64,000 nt of DNA from Ciona savignyi (Eukaryota; Chordata; Ascidiacea; Phlebobranchia; Cionidae), in the NCBI GenBank assembly GCA_000149265.1, contig CH003301.1, positions 368,137-432,136 of the forward strand, in the 5' to 3' direction. Below, piece by piece: positions 1-13,324 of this stretch. The translations under genes were made by a program, and so were the position numbers. The notes beneath the pieces are model-generated. The model did not search any database, was not told where the DNA came from, and saw nothing but the letters and a program-made list of their open reading frames with translations. Position 1 is the first letter of the stretch, and every line of letters starts with the position of its first letter.

Positions 1-182
1 CCGTTTGGCAGTGCCAGCTGATGATTGAAAGTTTGATGTAGAACGATTGTTGTAAATTTGTGTTACTTAACGTACAAGTGTAGTTCTTGAAATCAAAACC
101 ATTATCTAAGAGTCATAGCCTTAATGCTCAAAAACATTGCGGCTTGACATATTTTAGGTATTAAATTCTACTTATTTCTTAG

Positions 183-3100
183 GTTCAGATTGGACGATAA
201 GAACGTTATAAAATTCGAAGAGTTTTACGCTCAGTTCCGCGAGAGCGTCTCATCCGAGTACCCGAGATGGCTCGACCCAGTGGCGAGAACACAAACTGAA
301 AGGGCCAGCATGACTGCAACACAGGTGATCCATTACATACCGATGATATAGGTTGAAGAGTAGTCCGTGCATAGGGGACAATTTAAGCTATTGAAGCAGA
401 TATATACTAAATACATCTTCATATATTAAAGATTACCTTCAATAATAGCCATACATACACCCATAACCCCGCAATACATAAGCGCATGATTGCGTACCTA
501 TGCATTTACGTGTTTCTCCATCGCCGAGCATATATGTATTGTAGCCTTCCATATCGTTCCAGGTCCACGCACAGTTGAAAGAACGAGCAAAACAGCGGTT
601 CCTGGACCTCGCTGATCTTGTTCCGCAGATGAATCCAGGAGGTTCAGAGAGAATCATGGCACCCGAGTTTAGAAATGTTCTTAACCGACTTGGCTTCTAC
701 ATGAGTGATGCTGAATTTGACAAGATATGGAAAAAGTGAGTTCTTGAGACAGTGCAATTAACAAACGCATTCTTAACCTGGTGAATTACAATCGTCTGTA
801 GACATATATTATAATTTATTTAGATACGACACGTCTAATCTCGGCGTAGTTAAAGCAAATACACTTCTTAAGAAGCTTGGCATTGAGTTTCGCGATTCGA
901 AGTCGCCCTCTGCTACCACCGTGAGGTCGATTCCCAGGATGAAGAAACAGCAAGCTGTCACATACGACTCTGCCCGTGAGTGTTGTCCTATAAGGATTAT
1001 TTATATATTTTCGCAAGTTGGTGGCAATATATTTGTAACCAACCGTAGGGGAAGTAAGCTATGGCAACTCAGTCTAAATCTAGATGAACTGTGCAGCGGC
1101 TGTACTACGTAGAAATAAAGATTAGCTTGGTGTACTTACTAGTAAATATTACTCCAGCCCTTTAAAATAAGTAATGTAACCATTTCGTTTGTTGTTAGCT
1201 CCAACCGGTCGGTCAGTGAGGCAAAGCGAGGCTGAACGTCAAACCTCCATAGACATAGAGAAATGGCTGAAGGACAAATTTCGTGAAGGATTCAAGTCAA
1301 TGAGGAGAGAGTTTAAAAAGGGCGATCCTGAAAACAAGGGAAAGGTGGGACTGTCAATTACCTATCTTTATTTTTCATTTAGACGATTTCATAGTGAGTC
1401 ATTCACAAGGTATCAACAAACGTCGACCAAGAATGTGCAAAATGTAGAATAAAAACTTTTTGTGTTGTATAAAACTAAAGGATAAGATAGGAGGATAGGA
1501 TATTCATCTTTATCCCCGTGAATGGAAAAACCAAGGGGGTTAACACACGGGCAATCGTCAGATCACCTCGCGCCCATCGTCAGGTTATCGGAGCTATTGC
1601 AGTGTGTTGTATATGATAGACACGTTCCTTCAATTTGGTAGAACCCATTAATCCGGTGGGTAAACTAGTGTTTATGTCAACTTTGTTTAGATTAAGTGAT
1701 TTCGCAGGTTTCTCGTGAGGTTTTCCGTCAAGTATTGTCCCAATTTGACCTGTTTCTCCGAGAAGAATCATCTCTAAACATGTTCCTTGCGCGGAGTGGA
1801 CTGCCGGAACGTGGGGAGATCTCTTACGTTGATTTCCTCAATAAATTCCAGGATCGTAGCGCTTCCGGCATGGCGCATAACATTCTGTCGAACCCAAAAC
1901 ACAGGTAGGTCAAGAAGAAATCTCTGTAGAATAGTAGAAAGAAATCTCATCGATTGTACGTAGATACTGAATGCGGGTTTTAATTTTTATTGCTAGAATT
2001 ACCATTGTTTTCAAACAAGGGTGTTTTTTGTTTTAGTATTTGTAATATCTTAAAAATCTTTTAACTTCTTTATTACTAGGTTCAACAAGGAGCCACGTCC
2101 AATCAGCCCCAAGTCAACCGTGACCGCAGTGGAGTCAAAAATGATGACGTTGTTTCAATCCGACTTCTTGGCGTTGCTCGGGATGTTCCACAAAATTGAC
2201 AAACACCAGGAAGACGTCATATCACAACAGGAGTTCAGGGCAGCTATAGAAAGCAGGTTAGAAAGACTCGCCTTGAAAGTACGGAACTCCACTTGTATTT
2301 GCATCACGGTGATATAATAGGAAATATACGTCTATACTTTTTGGTTGTCCTTACAATTGTATAAAGTGTAAAGCCGATATAATTTAAGCTCCATTAAAAA
2401 TCCTTTTTTTTATTCGGTTGCAATTGATTTTGTTACAAAATATATTCCGTTGTAATAGGTTTCAGTTAGAAATGAGCGATGATGAATTTTCAATCTTCGT
2501 TGAACAAGTTCCGCTGAACGAGGACGGAGCTGTTAAGTACCCTGAGTTCATGGCACAGTTTGATACCAAGTATGGGTTGTCTGGCTAGAATGTTCTCTAA
2601 ACAACTTATAGAATATATAGAAGGAGATTGAATTCCAGACTTCCGTTGTCATTGACCGTGGTCCTTAACTGATCTTTAAAAGTCAAAAAATTAACTATTC
2701 GTTTTTATTTTATTTTAGAACAGAAAAAAATAAAACTTGACTTTGACGATCGGTACTGGTATTTTTATTATAGTTATAATACCAATATTTGCTAACATAC
2801 CTTTTGCTAGAAAAAATCCGAATTTAAACAAAGCCGATTTTTTTAAATATTTATTAAAACATACGTGATTTCTAACAGACAAGGTGCTAAAAGTCTATGG
2901 GATGGGAAATCGGTGGTTTCAAAAGCTCCTGCGGTGGTCGTTCCAACAGCTGTCGAGAATTCAAAAGAAAGGTAGAGTTAGCTCCATGTTGTTTGATATA
3001 AAATCTTGGAATGCTGTAAAAACGAAAAAAATACTTTATGCAAGAAAACTCGTAAAAACATATTCCTTGTATGCGTTGTTTTGGCGTTATTAAAAACGAA

Positions 3101-5934
3101 TATGAATACTACATAGCCTAATAATATTTTTACTCTATATAAAAAGTTTAATAATGATTGTGTGCATAAAATAAATCGGTTTTTTAGAACTTTGGATGAC
3201 CTGCATAATATACTGCGTGTGTTAGTACGGAATGACATGGAAAAATTGGAAGGAGAATTCCGTCAACTCGACGAATACAATTCAGGAAAGCTTACCCAAG
3301 AAATGATGTTTCAACTTTTGTCAAAGTAAGCGTTAACACAGGGCTACTTTTGTTATTTGTATGTGGAAGATGCCTGAAATAATGATGGATATTGATTTAA
3401 AAAAAATAATAATGTTGTAATAGCAAAAATCACCTTAAGATCAAGCATAAACATGTAAGTATAAACGCACTCCAAATATAATTGCTTGTAAAACAATGCT
3501 TTAATGTGGATTTACTTAAACTCCAAAATTTTCTTATTACACGCCTTTTAAAATCCTAACAAGATTATGAAAACCTTTCCAATATTCTCTTATCCGACTT
3601 AACTTATTAAAAAAACATTTCCTGTAGAATGCACATTGTACCTGCTGTAACACGGGGCGAGATACGGCGGTTGTGGGAAACATTTATTGTCAACAAAAAC
3701 CGAACTTTTAGTTTTTTGCAGTTTGTCAGGCATTACGGATATTCACTTAAGTAAGTATAATGTTTGGTTAGTTGGTTCGACGTGTTTTAAGGTAAGCAAA
3801 TGACGTATTTCAGATCAGCAGCATTCCCGAATGCCAAGGTTGCACCCCCTCAACGAGGTGACAATGATTTTATGATTAGATCGAGAAAACTCAACTGTGC
3901 CGCAGATATGCTTGAGGACAGTCTGAGAGCAAAGGTAAAGACAAAAGACCTGTCAGGCCGCGTGGCCGAATGGTTAGCTCAAAAAAAACTGCTGTTTCTA
4001 TGAAAGTGTATCGCTGAAAATAATCTATTTAAATACGGAACGGGCGGTGTCTTTTGGGCAATATGATTGTCTCCCATTAGCTATCCTCGGTTAACGTAGC
4101 TTGTTTTGTAATCCTTATAAATTTTCTGTGAACTAAAATAATAAAATATAAGCAAACAGAAGTTTTTGTATATTTTCCTTAAAAAGTTGCCCTAGCTCAT
4201 GCGGTCGTTTAGGTAATATTTTTATGACACGCAGGTTGATTACCTGTGGGAAGACCTTCGGCGAGAATTTGTGGAGATGGATCCTTATCACACGGGATTT
4301 GTGTCACGTGATGAGTTCCGTGATGTTCTTATGGAACTGTGTGTTCATCTTACTAATCACGAGACAGAGATAATCTGCAACAAGTTTGAAACCCAGTTAG
4401 ATGGAAGGTAAACCTGGGAAATACAAAAACTACCGAATTTAATTTAAATCGTTTTTTTTTCAATTCTAATAGATAACGATTAGTCTACACAGCCGTCAGA
4501 TTCGTCGCTATAAACATTAGCGCAATAAACCTTGATTGTGTTTTACTTCGTTAGCGGAGTTACGTTCATTTTTAAGCCTATACGTGTGTTACAGCGTAAC
4601 GGGGCTAATTGAAAAGTACCTTGCTTAAGTTGTGCTTTTTAATAAAGGGATGTTTAATCTAACAGATTAAAAATAGATCTGCCAAAGGAATTGCGTGAAT
4701 TATGAAAATATGTAAACTAATTTTCAGCAATCAATAGTTTGGTTAAATCTTATCATTCAAATACTTGTCAAGCATGTCCTTGCCTTGGGCCCCTTAGTCA
4801 GTACAATTCACAGTACAATTTTCAATGCAGAGTATCTTACGTGGAGTTCCTGCGTCCATTCGCTCAACGACGCCAGTTATGGAAAGAAGGCAACAACATG
4901 CATACCATACTAACCCATCCACAAGCTGAGCTACCTGGATCGGCGACCACGGGCAAACCAACCAAGGGGTTGCAGGCAGTAACTGGAAAACTCAAACAGC
5001 AGGTAAATTGTGTTATCGAAGCTAGAACGTTAATTAAATGTGAAATATGGTATTTACCAAACGCTACCACGTTTTTACGTTGTGTTTTAATTCCTTTTTT
5101 TTATTAATTGTTTACTTTTATTACACAGACAAATCAAAGGCACATGTTACTAACTAAAGTAACCTAAGCCATTTGCTAGATGTGTTTTAAGTCCACGTTT
5201 TTTAAATGTTACATTGTTTCTGGTTGAAATGATCGCGAAACTAAATCCCGTAATTCTTGCCATGGCGGAGTGATGGGTCAAATTGCCTCGCGAATCTTGT
5301 GTTTTGCGCGTCATTTGATACTGGTATCAAAATACCTCCACTACAATCTTACAAGACCGTTTCTCATTCTCTCCATTTTGTTTTACAAGCTTGCCGGTGA
5401 CTGGCGCACGCTAAGAAGGGCGTTCAAGAAGATGGACGTATCATCTGATGGAATGTTAACGCTACCCGAATTCCGCAGTGTGTTGAGGCTGTGTAACGGT
5501 ATGTAACTATAGCGCTCTCTAGCGGAACTAATATTGTCAGATCAACGTATGTTTTGAAAATCTCAATATTAGTATAACTTACAACATATATTATCGAAAG
5601 TTTAATTTGTGTAGACGGTATATGGTTTTAGCATTACCATTTTTCACCAACATAAACAAATCGCCACATTTCGTTAAATATAGCCTAGGCTACAAAAATA
5701 TGTTGCCCATGCCTGCTTTAAAGTATAGCATCGATAAATAGGCTGGTGGGTACAAACAAAATTTGTAAAATATTACTGAACTTATATTTTTATATTTTTC
5801 TAGTCGTTCTGGACGAGGATGAAGTTTATCACGTTTTATCGAAATATGACAAGGATTTAAGTGGGAAACTTGACTACAAGAAATTCCTAAACGAGAACGT
5901 TAGTCGACCATCATCAAAATTATCGGGTGTTTGA
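183..5934 (+). CDS. EFCAB6: EFCAB6-like multi-EF-hand protein, 3' part
   Basis: Fifteen exons join in phase: 183-324, 563-735, 824-975, 1199-1344, 1708-1904, 2080-2256, 2459-2569, 2879-2970, 3188-3325, 3628-3750, 3814-3934, 4234-4407, 4831-5002, 5390-5498 and 5804-5934, about 719 codons. The 5' end lies outside the window. Degenerate EF-hand pairs recur along the chain. The best loop is near the C-terminus (DVSSDGMLTLPE, with D1, D5, G6 and E12). The final loop DKDLSGKLDYKK has K at position 12, so it probably binds Ca2+ poorly. The C-terminal architecture (WRTLRRAF, then a loop, FRSVL, then EDEVYHVLSKYD) matches what I remember of vertebrate EFCAB6 (DJBP), a roughly 1,500-residue protein reported as a DJ-1 partner and linked to cilia and sperm. 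The family call is firm; exact orthology is inferred. Confidence 0.82.
1489..1661 (-). repeat. tRNA-derived SINE, 5'-truncated, antisense in EFCAB6 intron
   Basis: Read on the minus strand, this matches the 3' two thirds of the SINE seen at 8470-8740, 32481-32771 and 45127-45421. It carries the 'aatgggttctaccaaatt' block, the 'acacactgcaatagctcc' block and the 'ggggataaa..atgaatatcctatcc' tail. The tRNA-like head is missing. Confidence 0.75.
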
Positions 5935-7780
5935 TGGTCGGCCAGGGATGTCTAAGGATAAAACCTGTTATTATGCTTTATGAATGAGCTATTGTAAGCA
6001 TGTTCGTTTAACTTGACCAAACGTACGACACCGAGTTTAGATTTGAGAAATTGTCTCGTCACACTAATTAAATCGCATTTAAATGATGTAAACAAACTAC
6101 ATGTCGGCTCATTGCATTTTTATGCGATTGTTGTATCGTGTATATCTAAGTAGTTTGCGCTGTATTTACATATTCTATTATAGCTAGCCTAACGTGTTTG
6201 TGTCTTCAAAATTTTGTAAAATATTTAATTTTCTATTTCGAGATTATTACCTGTAAATATGAAGTGTGCCAAATCTATAGCCTTCTTTATTGTATAGTTG
6301 CCCCGTATTCAGTGTTTGCATAATTTGTGGTACGATTGATTGAGTAGCATATTTCTAAACCTTCGTTGCTTATATTTCCCTAGAGTAGTTTACGTTCATA
6401 TTGTACAAAGATAAATGACATATTGTATTTTTTATGAAATGAGTTTTCTACTTGTTACTAATTATCTCAAATACAAACGGTAACCGCCCCTGAAGATGGA
6501 ATTCAAATGTTTGGTTTATTTTGTGCTCTGATCATAATTAGCAGCAAAACAAATGATAACACAAAAAAGGGGCAAAAAGCAGTCGTTAAACAAATTATTA
6601 AAATAGAGAGATGAAAATATTAAAATAAAACTGCCAGGTCCCTTTCACCAAAACAACACTAAAATAAATTCGTTAAATTAGGAATTAGTTCATTGAAGCC
6701 AAAACGTCAAATTGTCCTCGCTCTTGCGGCATGAAAAGTGAAAATTGTCGCTTGACGTGGACAGTCGTATCGGTTTTATCTGCTGTCAGATAATGTCAAG
6801 GCCGATTCGAAGCGACAGATCTTATAATTCTTGTCCCAGCAGAACTGGCATTCCATTTCGACTTTTTTACCCGTAACACCAACAAACCTCAGAATAGGAT
6901 TTGTTGCTTTAAAGCCAGTGTAGGATTTTCACTTTAGTCGATTTTGTTACTTATTATCTCTGACAGTACATAAAACCGGTATGACAGTCCCGCAATCAGG
7001 GACGATTTTTCCTTTTTCATGCCGCTAGAAGTAAGACAAAATTGGCGGATGTAAAGTAAACGGTGCTTGGTTTAGTAAGTTGAGACGCTAGACGGCAAAC
7101 AATATTAGTTTTACCATCTTACGCCTCCTTTCTTTTCCCGTCTTTCGGTGCAAAGCGAAAAACGCTGCTGTTACGACTTCGAGAGTTTTCTGTAGACAGA
7201 GTCGCTTTTTTCGTCCATCTTTTCACAGACACAGGAACTCACCGTGCGTACGTGACATCGTTGTTTGGTGCGAATCAGTGTGGCCGCTCAAAGCGTGAAA
7301 ATTCCAGCTGTGAATGTCGCTGTTTTGTTGTGAACAAAATGCTGTGCGGCAGGTCATAAAACGCGTTGCGTAGAAAGCTTGGAAAGTTGGTTAGAAACGT
7401 TGTTACGTTTACGTTGATATCTCTCGTGATAATGACCGCTGTCAAGACGAATGTATTGCAGTGTATATATATACGATTAGTCAAATAACTATAAGGGTAA
7501 GGCAAGCCCATGTGCTAAATAGCGATATAAATACGGTAGGTGTATAACAAAGCAAAATTTTATTTACATTCTGTACGCACTGCTACTATATAGTTGTAGT
7601 AATTAAAATCGTTGTGTCGTTCAAGCTTAAATCATCCCAAGTTTGGTTATCATTGCTCTATTTAAATGTTTCTAGATAGTTTTTATTTATAGACCTTACA
7701 GTGTATGGACAACAGTTATATTAATTGGTCAACATATCTTCCTACATTAAAGTAATTTTATTATTGTGCAGATTAAAAAA
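5935..7780. other. Intergenic: EFCAB6 3' UTR and P4HA upstream region
   Basis: No coding exon could be supported. The first part is presumably EFCAB6 3' UTR. The stretch around 7080-7320 is less AT-rich and could hold a P4HA promoter or untranslated exon, but no TATA box or donor site could be fixed. The 78-codon minus-strand ORF near 7275-7511 has no recognisable domain and is discounted. The P4HA start codon follows a splice acceptor (…gtgcag) at 7771 by nine bases. Confidence 0.5.
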
Positions 7781-10700
7781 ATGGAATCATTTTATGTGTG
7801 GAATTTCTGTTTGCTTAGTTTTATTTTTATTGTTGCAAAAGCAGAATGGTTTTCATCACTTGGTCAAATGGAAGACCTAGTTTACGACGAACTTGACCTT
7901 ATTACCTCATTAAAAGATTACATTAAAGCTGAAGAAACTAAATTGGAAAAAATTAAGAGGTAAAATGGGTCAGACCTTCATATTTAATCGTTATTCGATT
8001 TAAAAAATGCGCATTAAGATATGTATAAAAATAATGCTAAAAATCATTATTTTGTAATCTGTCAGGTGATGTTATACATAACAATACTAAATTTTGTACT
8101 GTACTGTATATTTATGGGATGATGGTAAATAATTTGCACTAGTATATAGTCCACAAACTGATATGTTAAATAAAAATACAAAAAGGAGAATATTTATTAG
8201 CCCACAACAGCACGATCTTTTGCTGCATGCACTCTATATATTTTCAACACTTAATTGTCACAGAATTGCCAACCGATATCAAGAAATATCAGACAATGCA
8301 CGGAGCAACATGGATGGTTATCTCGGACATCCTGTTAATCAGTATCGACTTGTTAGGAGGATGGCCTCCGAGTGGTCAAATATGCAAGACATTGTAAATG
8401 AAAATGTAGCCGAAGGTATGGTAAGATATCTTATTATGTGACAATGGTATAATTTATTTTATATTCATGTCCGGCCGGTTAGTCTGGCGGTTAAGTGCGC
8501 CGCCTTTTAATCAAAAGGTTGCAGGTGCGAAACTGGTCTCTAGCTAGACGATTGTGTCCTTGGGCAGGGCACTTTATGGACATTGCCTGAACCCAGCGGA
8601 TAAATGGGTTCTACCAAATTAAGGGAAGGTGTCTATCATACATAACACACTACAATAGCTCCGGGTGATCTGACGATTGCCTGTGTTTTAACCCCTTGGT
8701 TTTTAATTTACGGGGATAAACATGAATATTCTATCCTATGCCAAGCTAATTTTTTTTATGTAGCCGTATTTCCATACTGGCAAGACTACAATAAATAAAA
8801 AATTACTTATATGTCAGAAAGTACTGGTAGCACTATTTCAAATCATTATAATATATTAGGGTATGGTTACTTTTTAATGTTTGTTTTTTGTTTCAGTATT
8901 TCTTTCAAATCTTACACAAAAGCTCTCACATTTTCCAAGTGAAGAGGATGTTAAGGGAACCGCTGAAGCAATAATGAGATTGCAAGATACTTATCGACTT
9001 GATACACATGATGTAGCACGTGGGATAATTAAAGGTAAGGTGAATTTATATACTTCCATTTAAAAAAATAAGCTTATAAAAAAATGATACAAATATGAGA
9101 AAAATTATTCTGTCATAGAGTATTAGGAAGATAAGGATTCCACTAACTATTGTTTGATTCTGATGTATGGGTGCCAACATAGGTATATTAATTAGGGGTG
9201 GTACCATGTGCAAGCTCAAACACACAATACTGGTATTGATTACAGTTATTGATTATTCCCATGAGCTGAAAAGTGTGAAATTAGATGTCAGAAATACATA
9301 AAATGTATCGGATATATTTATGCATTGTTTTTATTGATTGTGGTATGTGAAACATAAAAATCTGGTATATAGCTTGCTCAGACAATTTGATTTCCTTATA
9401 ATTTTTACTATAAGGTACGTATTTAAAGACAAAATAAAGATTACATATTTACATAACCAAGGCTTGTTAATTCCCCATAAAGTTTACATCATAAATTTGT
9501 TCAGGTATGAAGTCAAACCAGTCCCTAACAGCAGATGATTGTTTTGACATCGGGCGAACTGCTTATTTGGAGCGTGATTTTTATCACTGTAGACTTTGGA
9601 TGAACGAAGCGTTACAACATGTTGAAAACGGTCTAAGCTATTCAAAGTTCGATGTCCTGGACCATCTATCATACTGCACTGCCCAGGTTTGATTTCAATT
9701 GTGATTATTAATGATTTTTTATCAGTTGTTCTTTATTTTTAAATTTTAAAAATGTCAGTATTTTTTTGTTTTAAAATGGACCACCAGCACCTGCATCAAT
9801 TAGTTTTATTTATTATAAACTTTTTATTCTGCCTTTACTCTGTGATGTGCATGTGTTGTTTAAAGTAGTAAATCTTAATATTATTTTCACACTGATACTC
9901 TCCCTGAAATGATTTCAAATTTCAGGGAGGTAACATTCAAAAGGCATTTGAGTTGACAAATGAAATGCTTCAAATAGACCCGGCAGTGCAAAGAATTAAA
10001 CAAAACCATGAACATTACAGGTTTAATATATTTAATCTAATTTTCTAATGCTTATTAACTTATTTCCTTGAAGCATTTTGCATTTTTTTATTTCCTTGGG
10101 CATAGAATACATGTGGATGTGGGTATTTAATAATAACATTTATAAAGTCAAACCTCACCTAAGCATATTCGTCTAAAGTTCTAAAATATATTTCCGGGTG
10201 ATTGATTTCAGGCAGGAAGTCCCTTATTAAGCCTAAAGTCCGCTACAAAGTATATGATCAAGTTGTTACAATTTTGTAAAAACCATGTAAGACTGTGGAG
10301 TGTACTTTTTTAGGGCAATAAATATTCTAAAATGTGTATCAAATTGTTTTCGAATAATTAACAATGAACCATTCGGCCACCCCAAAATACAAATTGAAAT
10401 ACATTATAATTTAGAAATATGTTTATGATCCTGACTGCCTCCACCAACATAACAATAAGTATCTATCCATTAGACACTTGCTTGGTGCACATAAACGAGG
10501 AGATGATGGGAGTGTGGGGGAGTTTGCAACCTCACGGAGACAGGATGAATACCCATCCACACCAGAGAGAACCAACTATGAGAGATTGTGCAGGGGAGAG
10601 GGGATTCATGTTGTAAGTTGCAAAATCTATGATATCGTGACACTTATGAGATACTTTTAGATGATGTTTTGACCTACTTCTGCACTAATGTTGTAGAATT

Positions 10701-13057
10701 TATTATTGTCTAAGTCTATATTGAAATACTCAATCTTGTATCAAAATTATCTTGTAGCACATTACTGGTATGCAATAGCCTACTCCTTTGTATTACAATA
10801 AAAAGTTTGCTTATCTTGTATTGATTCTAAGTATTACCCAAAAATATGCAGCATAAACTTTACAATTTGTAAATAGTTAATATTTCTATTTGCACTTCAG
10901 TCTCCCTCCATTGAACGGAAGCTTAAATGCTACTTGTACACGAACAAGGGCAATCCACGCTTATTACTACAGCCGGTGAAATTGGAGGAATTGTGGCATT
11001 CCCCTCATCTTGTTCGATTCCACAATATTATGAGTGCAAGTGAATTGCAAACCATTAAAGCCCTTGCCAAACCCAGGGTAAGTAATCTTCCATTAAATTG
11101 TACTTATTATTAATCTTGTGATCTGTTGTCAATTTGTTCTGAAATCACATTATGATATATGTTGTATTACAAAGATCTGGTATTATGTATATAAAGAAAG
11201 AAATGTAGGAATAGGAAATAAGTAAAAGTGTTTTGATTTTCTATTACATGTAAATATTTATTGACAAAATAGAAAATTATTATTTTTTGTAGGCTATGCA
11301 TTCAATTCTTAATTCGATTCACGATTATCGTTCTAAGATACATCATTAATTAAATTTTGTAGTTAAATCGAGCCACTGTACAAAACCCGGTGACTGGAGT
11401 GTTAGAGTTTGCTCATTATCGGGTGAGTAAAAGTGCGTGGTTAAAGGATGGAGATCACGCTGTAGTGAAAAAAGTTTGTCAACGAATTTCCGATGTAACT
11501 GGGTTGTCCATGGACTCAGCGGAAGAGTTGCAGGTTGGTTTGTTGCCATTTTGTATATCTTAAGCTGAAACTTTGATTATACTCTTGAAATATATAAAAT
11601 TAATGTAATATCCGATTTCTTTGTTTTGTGTTCCATTTTAAAATCTTGTAAATACTTATATTGCTATTCGTATTATTGCAACAGCTGATTGTCTTGATGT
11701 CTTATGGTACATATTTAAAACAAAACTTAGGGGTTGTATAGTCAAACTTGTTCTGGTTACGTTAACACCCATGTTCTGGTTACAGAGGCTAATTCCATGC
11801 ATATTTAACCCTTAATTTTGATTCTTTTAAAAGGTCTCTAATAACATTGTTTTATCACAATCTAACCCAGCCAGAAGCCTTAAAATTATTTTAGTAAAGC
11901 AAATAAACTTGTTCAATGTTGCAGATAGCAAACTATGGTGTAGGTGGACAGTATGAACCACATTTCGATTATTCAAGGGTGAGTAACTTTTTTATGCCAA
12001 CCAGATTTAACTCAATAGAATTCTAAGCATCTTTGGTATTTTGGTGATTGACTTTTTATACCATTCTTTATTGGTAAAACCTATTTTAATAATTAAATGC
12101 GTATTTGTATTCAACTGTATAACAATAATTATATGAATGCCATGATTGATAGTCCCTTTTGATATTAAATAACCAAATAGTTACCTATGGTTAATATCCA
12201 TGCCTTTAAAACAAGCGTCCGCAGGATTCTGATGTAGGCAAGTTCCATAACTCCGTTGGAAACAGAATCGCAACATTCTTAACTTATGTAAGTTGATGTA
12301 AATTTTTTGACCATTGTTTAGTTTTCCCTAATGCAACGCATCAAATATTCTTCAAAAATGGTACAAATTTATCCATGAATTATACTTACACACAGGTAGC
12401 TACATGTATTGGCAATTTTCTATATGCAGAAGACATTGTATAACTAATTATCTTTTCATAAACAACGCCTGACTGATGAGTTAAGTGCACAGATATGTTC
12501 GGTAGCAAACTTCTATTTGTCCAACCCACAGGTGTCTGTTGTGATAAATTCCATATATTTCTCGACAATAGATCAATTTCTTGAGTAATGAAATGTTCCA
12601 CAACAGATGAGTGATGTGGAGCATGGAGGAAGTACAGTCTTCCTTGATCCTGGAATAGCAGTTCGACCCATCAAAGGAAGCGCTGTGTTCTGGTACAACT
12701 TGCTTCCATCGGGTGAGGGAGATGAAAGAACCCGACATGCTGCTTGCCCTGTGCTCACCGGGGTCAAATGGGGTAAGTTGCTTGTTATGTATGGTTGATT
12801 AATTTGTAGTCTATCATACAAGAACCAGCCTACAATAAATATCTGTGCACATCCCAGAGATAAACATTTATTCGTTATGTCCAATTAAGTGGACATAATC
12901 GATCCCTCCGCTGTTGGTTGAAACTTGTACAGGTTAAGTTCCTCACAAATTTACACACTTATTCTTTTCAGTAAGTAATAAATGGATCCATGAACGTGAT
13001 CAGGAGTTCAGGAGATCTTGTGCCAAATCGTTTAATGCCGACAATCGTATATTTTAA
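7781..13057 (+). CDS. P4HA1: Prolyl 4-hydroxylase subunit alpha
   Basis: Twelve exons: 7781-7959, 8264-8415, 8897-9034, 9505-9686, 9926-10020, 10474-10612, 10901-11077, 11363-11533, 11925-11978, 12225-12287, 12607-12772 and 12972-13057. They give 533 residues, the length of vertebrate P4HA1/2. The protein starts with a signal peptide (about residues 1-21), followed by the P4Ha N-terminal dimerisation region, a TPR-like peptide-substrate domain (about 150-240) and the C-terminal 2-oxoglutarate/Fe(II) dioxygenase fold. The iron ligands are visible: H424 and D426 (HFDYSR) and H494 (RHAACPV). K504, the 2-oxoglutarate-binding lysine, is also present. The enzyme hydroxylates X-Pro-Gly in procollagen inside the ER, in a tetramer with protein disulfide isomerase. 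No break was seen. It could be co-orthologous to all vertebrate P4HA paralogues. Confidence 0.93.
8470..8740 (+). repeat. tRNA-derived SINE, near full length, in P4HA intron 2
   Basis: The head resembles a tRNA: an A-box-like 'ttagtctggcggttaag', then a stem-loop 'cttttaatcaaaag', then a B-box-like 'caggtgcgaaactgg'. The body and tail blocks are shared with the copies at 32481 and 45127. The copy ends in 'atgaatattctatcctatg'. Confidence 0.82.
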
Positions 13058-13248
13058 TACTAATCCTCCTTTATGCTCTGTACTGCTGTATTGATACAAT
13101 TTGTGTTTAAAACATTTCCCTGAAGTATTTTTACACCTTGTGCATGTCACTTATCACTTATTTCAGTCAGTATTTTGTACCCAAATGCAATGTGTTTGTG
13201 CTTATCTCTGTATTTAGCTTTTGTATCGCACTGCGCACACAACTTGGT

Positions 13249-13254
13249 AATAAA
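13249..13254 (+). terminator. Poly(A) signal candidate for P4HA
   Basis: AATAAA lies 192 bases past the P4HA stop. The convergent FMO gene ends only about 70 bases further on, so the two 3' UTRs probably abut or overlap. Confidence 0.5.
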
Positions 13255-13324
13255 ATGACAAAAATCATAAAAACACTGATTAGTGATTGCATAGGATGGA
13301 AGATCTCGAGGGGGTCTTCAAATC

